In this document: positions 1 to 5,751 of the stretch, piece after piece
How positions within the stretch are numbered: the first letter of the stretch is position 1
Layout of the letters: every line of letters begins with the position of its first letter
DNA from: Akkermansiaceae bacterium UBA4145
Lineage (GTDB): Bacteria; Verrucomicrobiota; Verrucomicrobiia; Verrucomicrobiales; Akkermansiaceae
DNA length: 7,230 bases
Reading direction: 5' to 3'
Assembly: GCA_002380675.1 (NCBI GenBank)
Contig: DFWB01000204.1
Location: 1 to 7,230 of the forward strand
Notes under the pieces: generated by a model
What the model saw: the letters and a program-made list of their open reading frames with translations, nothing else
What the model was told of the DNA's origin: nothing
The model's database searches: none
Position numbers and translations under genes: made by a program

Positions 1-1
1 C

Positions 2-166
2 TTCGGCTATGAGGCTGTGGGGGATAAGGTCACGGTGCACGATTTTTACGCGACGATTCTGCATCTGCTAGGCATCGATCATGAGCGCCTCAGCTTCTAC
101 CATAACGGAATAGAGAGACGGCTGACCGACGTGCACGGCAAAGTAGTGAAGGAAATCCTTTCCTGA
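2..166 (+). CDS. DUF1501 family protein, C-terminal fragment
   Basis: The frame is open from the left edge and ends at a TGA at 164-166, giving the last 54 residues of a protein whose start lies outside the window. The fragment contains VHDFYATILHLLGIDHERL and then RLTDVHGKVVKEIL. This is the characteristic C-terminal signature of DUF1501 proteins, a secreted family with an alkaline-phosphatase/sulfatase-like fold that is greatly expanded in Planctomycetes and Verrucomicrobia. In those genomes it is usually encoded next to a DUF1549/DUF1553 (cytochrome-like PSD1) protein, and the pair is thought to act in degradation of complex polysaccharides; that partner would lie outside this window. The reaction of DUF1501 proteins is not established. 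The gene converges on the lipoprotein gene with a 47-base gap. The family call is strong, although only the C-terminus is visible. Confidence 0.85.
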   Translation, partial: FGYEAVGDKVTVHDFYATILHLLGIDHERLSFYHNGIERRLTDVHGKVVKEILS

Positions 167-213
167 TCGATCTGGCCGTTGAGAGATTTCGGCTCGGGTT
201 CAAAATAGCGTAG

Positions 214-999
214 CTACTTTTCGAACGAGGCGATGTTGCCAGTAAAAATGAGATTGAGGGCGGTGCCCTCCTCGTCGATTTCGAAGCTGTCCTTCATGAC
301 CGTGCCAGGTAGGTCAAGACGCCACCTTCTTTCCTCCCGCCTGAGCGTGCCCGCCAGTGTTACCGGTTCGGTTTCTTCAATGGCAAGGTCGGTCTCGGTA
401 TCCCCGATTTTTTTTCGCAGGACCAGCCCTGTGGTTTCCACCTGACCGGTTCCGTTGACCTGAAAGGTATAGCCGGGGTGCGAGAATTCACCACCTTCAC
501 CGAGTTGCATCACCGGGTCTGGAGATTTATTGCTGATCTTTAGCAGTCCCTCGGGAATCAGCATCCTGACTGTGCCAATGATGGGAGACCATGCGAATTC
601 AAGTTTCCCTTCTCCTGCGGTTACAAGTTCGACCTTCTCAAGTGTCAGGGTTCGCACCCCCGACTCTGAAGTTTGAAGAGTTGCTGTGATGCTTCCCTTG
701 AGGGGGCACTCGCACACCGAACGGCGTGGAGCGAGGGAGTCGTGATCGAGGGCGAGGTCTATGGTGCCGGTGGATACGCTGGAATCGATCTGGAATTCCA
801 GACGGCTGACGCTGGGGATAAATCTTTGAGCGACCGAGGGGGTAGAGACAGCAGACTTGGTGCCGGGCGAGGGAGGGATTGCGGCCGCCTTTTCAGGGGG
901 CTTTACGAACAGATGGCAACTGGGCAGGCTGGCAATCAGCGCAACGAAAGTCATCCGAAGAAGAGGAGCGGTGTGCCGGTTGGAGAGCATCTTAGGCAT
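214..999 (-). CDS. putative lipoprotein of unknown function
   Basis: This is a 261-residue protein if it starts at the ATG at 999-997. Alternatives are a TTG one codon upstream (1002) and an ATG at 990-988. Residues 1-28 form a lipoprotein signal: a basic stretch, the hydrophobic run MTFVALIASL, and a lipobox-like LPSC with Cys28 as the predicted lipidated residue. A low-complexity Pro/Ala/Ser linker follows (about 30-55). The remaining roughly 200 residues read as alternating short strands, suggesting a beta-rich periplasmic domain, and I recognise no family. The start lies inside the end of lpxC-fabZ (8-base overlap), with no clear Shine-Dalgarno sequence at usual spacing, so translational coupling is likely. 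Co-transcription with a lipid A gene hints at an envelope role, but that is inference. The minus-strand transcript ends facing the DUF1501 gene. Confidence 0.75.
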   Translation of the reverse strand: MPKMLSNRHTAPLLRMTFVALIASLPSCHLFVKPPEKAAAIPPSPGTKSAVSTPSVAQRFIPSVSRLEFQIDSSVSTGTIDLALDHDSLAPRRSVCECPLKGSITATLQTSESGVRTLTLEKVELVTAGEGKLEFAWSPIIGTVRMLIPEGLLKISNKSPDPVMQLGEGGEFSHPGYTFQVNGTGQVETTGLVLRKKIGDTETDLAIEETEPVTLAGTLRREERRWRLDLPGTVMKDSFEIDEEGTALNLIFTGNIASFEK

Positions 1000-2320
1000 C
1001 AACTACTGCGAACTTTAACTCCGCGGAAGAAACGACTTGGCCGTTGACGAGGCACTGGCAGACAGCGAGGCCAACGCTGCGCTTCATTTTCACAATCTCC
1101 GCTTCGATGAAAAGGGTGTCTCCCGGGAGCACCGGTCGGCGAAACTTAACGTTGTCGGCAGACATGAAATAGCCGATTTTTCCCTCGTTATCAGGGAGGC
1201 GCAGGACAAGAACCGATGCGGCCTGAGCCATGGCCTCGAGTTGAAGGACCCCGGGCATGACCGGGTGGTCGGGGAAGTGCCCTTCAAAGAAAGGCTCGTT
1301 AAAGGTAACATTCTTTACCGCGGTGCATTTTAACTCGCTGGAGAAATCGATCACCCGGTCAATGAGAAGAAACGGGGCCCTGTGAGGAAGGATTCGGAAG
1401 ATGTCCTTGATATCGAGAACCGCTTCATTCTCGGGAAGTTGGAAGGGCGGGACCATGGAGCGCATTCTCTGGTATTCCCGTTTGAGCATGCCTGCCATTT
1501 GGGTGTTGGGTCCGTGACCTGGAGCAACTGCGATGACATGACCCGTGATCCGTTTTCCTGCGAGAGCAAGGTCGCCGACGAGATCGAGCGCCTTGTGGCG
1601 GGCAAACTCGTTGTCAAAGCGCATGGCCTCTTTGGAAAGGATCTCTTCGTCCCGAATTACGACTGCGTTTTCGAGAGATCCACCCTTGATCAGACCCTGG
1701 TCGAGCAATGGCTTTATGTCTTCGTAGAAGGTAAAGGTCCGGGCAGGGGAGACCTCTTTCTCATATATTTCAGGAGTGATTTCGCTCGAGAAATACTGAG
1801 TGAATTTTCCAATGTGGCTGAGGTTGGTAACGGAGACTCGGAATCCTCTATAGGGCACGATCGTAATATGGGATCCGCTTTTGTCCTGAAAGTGAATGGG
1901 CTCGCGGATCTCCCAAGTTTTTCGTCGAGCCTCCTGCTCCTCAAGGCCTGCCTGTTTAATGAGCTCTACGAAAGGCTTCGCTGAGCCATCACCGATGGGG
2001 GGCTCATTGGCGTCCATTTCAATCAGGGCGTTGTCAACTCCCATCCCCGTGAGCGCGGACATGATATGCTCCACGGTATGAACCCGGACAGAGCCAGAGG
2101 CAAGGGTGGTAGCGCGCTCAACTTTTTCGACTTTGTCGACGTCGGCGTCGATGAGTGGCTTGTCCGGGAGGTCGATCCGTCGGAACTTAAAGCCATGCCC
2201 CTCCGGGGCGGGCCTGATGGTAAGGGTTACCTTCTGGCCTGTGTGGAGGGAGGTGCCCTCAAGGGTAGCGGGTCCTGCAAGAGTGCATTCTCTTTCCGAA
2301 TGGGCGGAGGGAGCGGGCAT
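992..2320 (-). CDS. lpxC-fabZ: bifunctional LpxC deacetylase / FabZ dehydratase
   Basis: This is a fusion of two lipid enzymes, 442 residues from the ATG at 2320. Residues about 9-290 are LpxC, the zinc-dependent UDP-3-O-acyl-GlcNAc deacetylase that commits precursors to lipid A. TVEHIMSAL supplies the catalytic Glu84 and zinc ligand His85; RHKALDLVGDL supplies His242 and Asp246; the PGH motif gives His269. PPIGDGSA is also conserved. Residues about 300-442 are FabZ, the (3R)-hydroxyacyl-ACP dehydratase: LPHRAPFLLIDRV contains catalytic His313, and GHFPDHPVMPGVLQLEAMAQ contains catalytic Glu362. Both active sites look intact. The frame stays open to 2497, but LpxC homology begins just after Met at 2320 (RECTL, then GTSLHTG), so I chose that start; an ATG at 2464 is possible. 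The fused form is well known in Bacteroidetes. A lipoprotein gene overlaps its 3' end. Confidence 0.95.
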   Translation of the reverse strand: MPAPSAHSERECTLAGPATLEGTSLHTGQKVTLTIRPAPEGHGFKFRRIDLPDKPLIDADVDKVEKVERATTLASGSVRVHTVEHIMSALTGMGVDNALIEMDANEPPIGDGSAKPFVELIKQAGLEEQEARRKTWEIREPIHFQDKSGSHITIVPYRGFRVSVTNLSHIGKFTQYFSSEITPEIYEKEVSPARTFTFYEDIKPLLDQGLIKGGSLENAVVIRDEEILSKEAMRFDNEFARHKALDLVGDLALAGKRITGHVIAVAPGHGPNTQMAGMLKREYQRMRSMVPPFQLPENEAVLDIKDIFRILPHRAPFLLIDRVIDFSSELKCTAVKNVTFNEPFFEGHFPDHPVMPGVLQLEAMAQAASVLVLRLPDNEGKIGYFMSADNVKFRRPVLPGDTLFIEAEIVKMKRSVGLAVCQCLVNGQVVSSAELKFAVVDA

Positions 2321-2462
2321 GTGCGCAGGGTAGGAGGAGCGTAGCCTCTGGCAAGGCGTTATTGGGTATTGGGTTCCCTGCCAATTAAGATATGAGGAAA
2401 GGGTGTCTGCCGACGGGATAAGCGCGAGGAGAGGCCCGATCGCAGTATCGACCGATATCTGC

Positions 2463-3191
2463 ATGGTGGAGGTCGTGAAGGATTGGCTGGTAGTCAATAA
2501 GCCTGCGCCCCTTATCGTTCACCCAACCAACGATCGGCCTGAGCCAACTCTACTCGGAGAGGTGAAGGCCTGGCTCTCCAGCAGAGGCGAGGATTGTGCG
2601 ACTCTTAGTATTCTTAATCGTCTTGATCGGGAGACGAGTGGACTGGTTTTGATGTCTCGGACGAGGGAGGCTGCGAGGCGTTTTGGGCGAGCGATGGAGC
2701 GGAGAGAGGTCCAGAAGGAATACCTTGCGATAGTGTCCGGATGGCCTGAGTGGGACCGCCAGAGGGTGGCCGAGCCGATACTCCGGCAGGGCGAAGTGCG
2801 GGAATCTCGAATCTGGATTAAGCAGGTTGCTCATCCCGATGGCAGAGATGCGGTAACAGACTTTGAGGTGCTCCGCCGATTTGAAAACGCACATGGTAAT
2901 TTTGCTGTTGTGCGCGCCATGCCTGAGACGGGACGAACGCACCAGATACGAGTTCATCTCGGCTGCCTTGGACATCCTATCGTAGGAGACAAGATCTATG
3001 GTCCATCTGAAGATTGCTATCTCGAGTTTATTGAGACTGGCTGGAGCCGTAGTTTAGAGGAGCTCCTCTACCTTCCCCGCCATGCCCTGCATGCAAGTAG
3101 ACTGGCAATACCTGATGAAACTTGTGGGCTGGATTGGAGTTCGTCGATGCCCTCGGCATTCAGGGAATTTTGTGAGATCAAGAGTTGCTAG
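2463..3191 (+). CDS. RluA-family RNA pseudouridine synthase
   Basis: This enzyme isomerises specific uridines to pseudouridine in rRNA or tRNA in the cytoplasm. With the ATG at 2463 it is 242 residues and lacks an N-terminal S4 domain, like the short RluA/TruC members. Visible motifs are LVVNKPAPLIVHP (9-21), the catalytic motif LNRLDRETSGLVL with Asp55 as nucleophile (Asn replaces the usual His before RLD), TGRTHQIRVHL (156-166), HPIVGDKIYG (171-180) and PRHALHASRL near residue 205. An in-frame GTG at 2403, preceded by GAGGAAAGG, would add 20 residues without family similarity. The homology favours 2463, while the ribosome-binding signal favours 2403. It is divergent from lpxC-fabZ and is the first gene of a probable three-gene run with nif3 and mpg. 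The exact target uridine cannot be assigned from sequence alone. Confidence 0.92.
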   Translation: MVEVVKDWLVVNKPAPLIVHPTNDRPEPTLLGEVKAWLSSRGEDCATLSILNRLDRETSGLVLMSRTREAARRFGRAMERREVQKEYLAIVSGWPEWDRQRVAEPILRQGEVRESRIWIKQVAHPDGRDAVTDFEVLRRFENAHGNFAVVRAMPETGRTHQIRVHLGCLGHPIVGDKIYGPSEDCYLEFIETGWSRSLEELLYLPRHALHASRLAIPDETCGLDWSSSMPSAFREFCEIKSC

Positions 3192-3217
3192 GTGAGGCTG
3201 AAGGGTGACATTGGGGG

Positions 3218-3973
3218 ATGGAGACGCTCGATGACATTGTGTCGTTTCTCGATAGCGAGTTGCGGATAAAGGAAGTGCCTGACTACCCGGGCGCCATGAA
3301 CGGATTGCAGATGGAAGGGCAACAAAAGGTTGAGCGGGTGGCAGTTGCGGTGGACGCGTCCCTTCCTGTTGTGAGAAAGGCGGTGGATTCAGGAGCAAAC
3401 CTTCTGATTGTACATCATGGGATGTTCTGGAATGGAAGCCGCAGGGTTACCGGAGCAATCTATGAAAAATTCAAGTTGGCTATGGAAGCTGGTCTCGCCG
3501 TCTACAGTGCGCACATCCCTCTCGATATTCACCCTGTTATCGGAAACAACGCATGTCTTGCCTCTGCCCTGGACCTTGAAGAGCCCAGGCCATTTTTTGA
3601 ATGGAAGGGAATTCTTTTGGGAATTCGCGGCAGGTTCGAGGGCTCGTTTAATCAATTGGTAAGCCGGGTGAGTGAAGTGCTTGGTGAGGAGCCCCATGTA
3701 TGTTCTGCTGGTTCTGAGGATGCGGGGATAGTGGGCATCATCACCGGAGGGGCTGGATCTGAAGTTGTTGCGGTTCGAGAGTCGGGGATCGATAGTTTTC
3801 TTACGGGAGAGGGTCCCCACTGGAGTTACACGGAAGCTGAGGAACTCGGAATGAACATGATCTACGGAGGGCACTACCTGACAGAAACAGGAGGAGTTAA
3901 AGCCGTTGCAAATCTACTGTCCGAAAGATTTCGTCTCGAGACAGAGTTCATTGATCACCCTACCGGAATGTAA
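3218..3973 (+). CDS. Nif3/DUF34 dinuclear metal centre protein
   Basis: This 251-residue protein of the Nif3/YbgI (DUF34) family forms a hexameric toroid with a two-metal site in each subunit. The expected metal ligands are all present at canonical places: His66-His67 in LIVHHGMFW, Asp103 in YSAHIPLD (with His99), and His219 and Glu223 in GGHYLTE. The N-terminal MNGLQMEG is also typical, as is TGEGPHW before the last ligands. The length matches the compact bacterial form without the extra PII-like insert seen in longer members. Family members have been labelled GTP cyclohydrolase 1 type 2, but the physiological reaction is unsettled and I do not assign one. The ATG is preceded by a G-rich stretch (GGGGG ending at 3217) that may serve as a weak ribosome-binding site. 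It lies 26 bases after the pseudouridine synthase gene and 38 bases before mpg, consistent with one operon. Confidence 0.93.
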   Translation: METLDDIVSFLDSELRIKEVPDYPGAMNGLQMEGQQKVERVAVAVDASLPVVRKAVDSGANLLIVHHGMFWNGSRRVTGAIYEKFKLAMEAGLAVYSAHIPLDIHPVIGNNACLASALDLEEPRPFFEWKGILLGIRGRFEGSFNQLVSRVSEVLGEEPHVCSAGSEDAGIVGIITGGAGSEVVAVRESGIDSFLTGEGPHWSYTEAEELGMNMIYGGHYLTETGGVKAVANLLSERFRLETEFIDHPTGM

Positions 3974-4011
3974 GGCGCGAACGAGAGGCAATTCGTTCCC
4001 CATGTGGTTCC

Positions 4012-4605
4012 ATGAAGAAGTTTGGCGAATCTCTTAATCCGACATTCTTCCAACAGAGTCCAGAGGACTGCGCGCGAGATTTAATTGGATGTCGTCTTGC
4101 GTGGAAGGGTTGCGCCGGGGTCATCGTGGAAACGGAAGCTTATGCGGCTGAAGGAGACGAGGCGTGCCACACGCACTTTCGACCCAGTGCACGACGATTC
4201 ATCGCAGAGCATCCGGCGGGAAGCACCTACGTGTATCTGAATTATGGAGTCCACTGGTTGCTGAATTTTCTCGTCAAGGGAGGGGCCACCGATGGCTTTG
4301 TCCTGATTCGGGCACTGGCCCCGAGCGAGGGTTTGGAACAGATGCGGGTGCGTAGGCATAGGACGAGGGAAACCGAGTTGTGCTCAGGTCCCGGAAAATT
4401 GACTCAGGCATTAGGAATTGACCACTCAATGCACGGAATGGAGCTCGCCCATGGTCTCGGGCTATCGCTTTCCCGTAGTTCCCGCCGGGTGAGGGCAAAT
4501 ACGATAGCATGCCGGCGCGTCGGAATTTCGAGGGAAATAGACCGAAAATGGCGTTTCGTCCTAGCGGGGTCTTCCTGCCTGAGCGTAGGCCCCGGGGCAG
4601 AGTGA
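4012..4605 (+). CDS. mpg: 3-methyladenine DNA glycosylase, AAG/Mpg type
   Basis: This base-excision repair enzyme (197 residues) removes alkylated and deaminated purines such as 3-methyladenine and hypoxanthine. Landmarks of the human AAG fold can be placed: VETEAY with catalytic Glu42 (human Glu125) and Tyr44, His53 at the same spacing as human His136, and YVYLNYGVHW with Tyr75 and Tyr78 matching the stacking and intercalating tyrosines, followed by Asn85. SGPGKLTQALGI (125-136) is the conserved motif that follows, and RRVGISREIDRKWRF (168-182) matches the C-terminal RVG motif. Length is normal for bacterial members and no key residue is missing. It is the last gene of the + strand run beginning with the pseudouridine synthase, 38 bases after the Nif3 gene, and it ends facing tRNA-Gly(CCC). 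No strong ribosome-binding site is visible before the ATG. Confidence 0.93.
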   Translation: MKKFGESLNPTFFQQSPEDCARDLIGCRLAWKGCAGVIVETEAYAAEGDEACHTHFRPSARRFIAEHPAGSTYVYLNYGVHWLLNFLVKGGATDGFVLIRALAPSEGLEQMRVRRHRTRETELCSGPGKLTQALGIDHSMHGMELAHGLGLSLSRSSRRVRANTIACRRVGISREIDRKWRFVLAGSSCLSVGPGAE

Positions 4606-4714
4606 ACTCCGGATGTCTCGTTTCGGGCCCATCGGCGCGGCTGTCCGGGTCTTTCGTTGCCAAAACCCCTGATCGGTCGCCTTTTGGGCTAGAGGGCCCT
4701 AGGGAAGGAGCCTT

Positions 4715-4740
4715 GTAAACCCTTGCACCTAAGGGTTTAC
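4715..4740. terminator. perfect 10-bp inverted repeat in convergent gap
   Basis: GTAAACCCTT and AAGGGTTTAC form a perfect 10-bp stem around the 6-base loop GCACCT. It lies 17 bases past the encoded CCA end of tRNA-Gly(CCC) on the minus strand and 109 bases past the mpg stop on the plus strand, so it could end transcription from both sides. Neither flank carries a clear T-tract: the minus-strand flank reads AAGGCTCCTTCCCT. The intrinsic-terminator reading is therefore uncertain. Alternatives are an RNA-processing element or a protein-binding palindrome. Confidence 0.4.
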
Positions 4741-4756
4741 CTGCGTCTAACTGAAG

Positions 4757-4830
4757 TGGTGCGGGTGAAGGGAATCGAACCCTCGCCTCAAGCTTGGGAA
4801 GCTCGCATTCTACCACTGAACTACACCCGC
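4757..4830 (-). tRNA. tRNA-Gly, anticodon CCC
   Basis: A full cloverleaf reads on the minus strand. The acceptor stem GCGGGTG pairs with CACCCGC, followed by discriminator A and an encoded CCA (4759-4757). The D arm is GTTC/GAAT with a closing G-T pair. The anticodon stem CGAGC/GCTTG encloses the loop TTCCCAA, giving anticodon CCC (4798-4796), which reads GGG codons. The T arm is GAGGG-TTCGATT-CCCTT. Without CCA it is 71 nt, normal for bacterial tRNA-Gly. It is divergent from the tRNA-Gly(TCC) gene. Confidence 0.97.
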
Positions 4831-4841
4831 CACTCGACAGA

Positions 4842-4870
4842 AATAGACGGGTATCTTGTTTCCGATGCAA
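4842..4870 (-). promoter_or_regulatory. candidate sigma70-like promoter of tRNA-Gly(CCC)
   Basis: On the minus strand, TTGCAT (4870-4865) and TCTATT (4847-4842) are separated by 17 bases and end 11 bases before the first tRNA base, which is a suitable place for a short leader. The match is only partial: 3 of 6 at -35 and 4 of 6 at -10, without the usual A at -10 position 2. Position, rather than strength of match, is the main support. Confidence 0.35.
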
Positions 4871-4953
4871 TAAAAGCGTAAAAACGGCGATAAACCCATA
4901 AAATTTGGGGATTGAGGGGGTGGCAGTTTCTTTTTTATTTCCCGAGAAAATCC

Positions 4954-4982
4954 TTGGCGGAGCGAGGGATGGACCCTACATT
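4954..4982 (+). promoter_or_regulatory. candidate sigma70-like promoter of tRNA-Gly(TCC)
   Basis: TTGGCG (4954-4959) and TACATT (4977-4982) are separated by exactly 17 bases. The -10 box ends 12 bases before the mature tRNA 5' end, predicting a short leader of about 5 bases. It may also drive the secreted-protein gene downstream, because no separate promoter is evident in the 33 bases between the tRNA and that gene. Confidence 0.55.
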
Positions 4983-4994
4983 TTGACCGAAGTA

Positions 4995-5068
4995 GCGGGT
5001 ATAGCTTAATGGTAAAGCCCCAGCCTTCCAAGCTGGCCATAAGGGTTCGATTCCCTTTACCCGCTCCA
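4995..5068 (+). tRNA. tRNA-Gly, anticodon TCC
   Basis: A full cloverleaf is visible. The acceptor stem GCGGGTA pairs with TACCCGC, followed by discriminator T and an encoded CCA (5066-5068). The D arm is GCTT/AAGC. The anticodon stem CCAGC/GCTGG encloses the loop CTTCCAA, giving anticodon TCC (5027-5029), which reads GGA and, by wobble, GGG. The T arm is AAGGG-TTCGATT-CCCTT. It shares the first six acceptor bases and the T-loop region with tRNA-Gly(CCC) on the opposite strand but differs in the D and anticodon arms, so the two are separate isoacceptors and not a recent duplication. Confidence 0.97.
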
Positions 5069-5101
5069 AGTTAGAACATTCTCCAAACAAAAATCAGCAT
5101 A

Positions 5102-5653
5102 ATGAAAGCAACGCTCTACTCCGCATTAACCGCATGTGCGCTAGTTTTAACCCCTGCCCTGAAGGCGGATCAGGTCGACTGTCTCAAAGTGGCAGACGCC
5201 GTGAAAAAGCAGGTCGAGGCAGATGCAGACAACATTCTGAAGATTGTTGAGAAGCAGACAGCTACCAGCCCTTCGTGCTCTTGTGAGGTTGTTAAAGCTG
5301 CGATCCTAGCGGCAGAAGCTGACAAGAGTCTTGTGGGACAGATCGTTGCTACAGCGATTGAGGCGGCTCCAGAGCAGATGGACCTCATTACCTCCTGCGC
5401 AGTTGCGGTAGCGCCGGATGCCGTGTCCGAGATCAAAGCGGTTCTGGCCAAGCTCAACCCGAAAGCTCTTGCAAAGAAGGGTAATGATCCAGTGGCTGCT
5501 AGCGCCAAGGACGGCAAAACTGTCATCGTGGGCGAAAAGGTTAAGAACCCTCTCGATGGCCCCTATCTTATTCCAGGACTTCCCCCGATTCACCCGCCTA
5601 TCGTTCCTGCAATCAGCACGCCGAGTAGTTCGGACGTCACTCTGGCTGAGTAA
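5102..5653 (+). CDS. unrecognised secreted Ala-rich protein
   Basis: This is a 183-residue protein I cannot place in a family. Residues 1-22 form a signal peptide (Lys2, a hydrophobic core, then TPALKA), with likely cleavage before Asp23. The mature part has a mainly helical, Ala/Val/Lys-rich region (about 24-126) containing four cysteines: Cys27, Cys59 and Cys61 (SPSCSCE), and Cys99 (LITSCAVAV). Their even number and a periplasmic location would allow two disulfides. A Pro-rich tail follows (150-174, including IPGLPPIHPPIVPA), then an acidic Ser-rich end. The ATG at 5102 is chosen because it begins the signal peptide; no Shine-Dalgarno sequence is seen. The gene starts only 33 bases after tRNA-Gly(TCC) and ends 98 bases before the beta-barrel gene, suggesting a periplasmic or surface partner of the barrel. 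That link is inferred from position alone. Confidence 0.8.
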   Translation: MKATLYSALTACALVLTPALKADQVDCLKVADAVKKQVEADADNILKIVEKQTATSPSCSCEVVKAAILAAEADKSLVGQIVATAIEAAPEQMDLITSCAVAVAPDAVSEIKAVLAKLNPKALAKKGNDPVAASAKDGKTVIVGEKVKNPLDGPYLIPGLPPIHPPIVPAISTPSSSDVTLAE

Positions 5654-5751
5654 GTGAACGCAAGACGTCGTCGCGCTTCACTGCTTGGAGTCCAATCGAC
5701 AGCCTAAAGGACCAAATTGATCCACTACACCGCACAGCATTTAAAGATCTC

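Noticed and set aside
190..233. A long imperfect hairpin (GGCTCGGGTTCAAAA against TTTTCGAACGAGGC) between the DUF1501 and lipoprotein genes, considered as a bidirectional terminator
   Set aside because: The stem is broken by several bulges, overlaps the last codons of the lipoprotein gene, and lacks a T-tract on either side.
1382..1984. A 200-codon + strand open frame opposite lpxC-fabZ
   Set aside because: It is antisense to the fully conserved LpxC and FabZ motifs and matches no family, so it is explained as a shadow of the real gene.
4509..4718. A 69-codon + strand open frame after and overlapping the end of mpg
   Set aside because: It overlaps the mpg coding region in another frame, has an Arg/Pro-rich composition typical of shadow frames, and shows no recognisable motif.
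4274..4870. A 198-codon minus-strand open frame covering the tRNA-Gly(CCC) gene and the 3' part of mpg
   Set aside because: Its product contains the string GGCSSVVECELPKLEARVRF, which is simply a tRNA gene and its flank read as protein, a known misannotation pattern. It also lies antisense to a clear glycosylase gene.
4766..5057. Inverted copies of AGGGTTCGATTCCCTT at the two ends of this interval, resembling ends of a mobile element
   Set aside because: These are the T arms of the two tRNA-Gly genes. The interval contains no transposase, integrase or target duplication.
5654..5681. GTGAACGC/GCGCTTCAC stem just after the secreted-protein stop, considered as a terminator
   Set aside because: It has a bulged base and an 11-base loop and is not followed by T residues. 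The next gene is in the same direction, so termination here is not supported.
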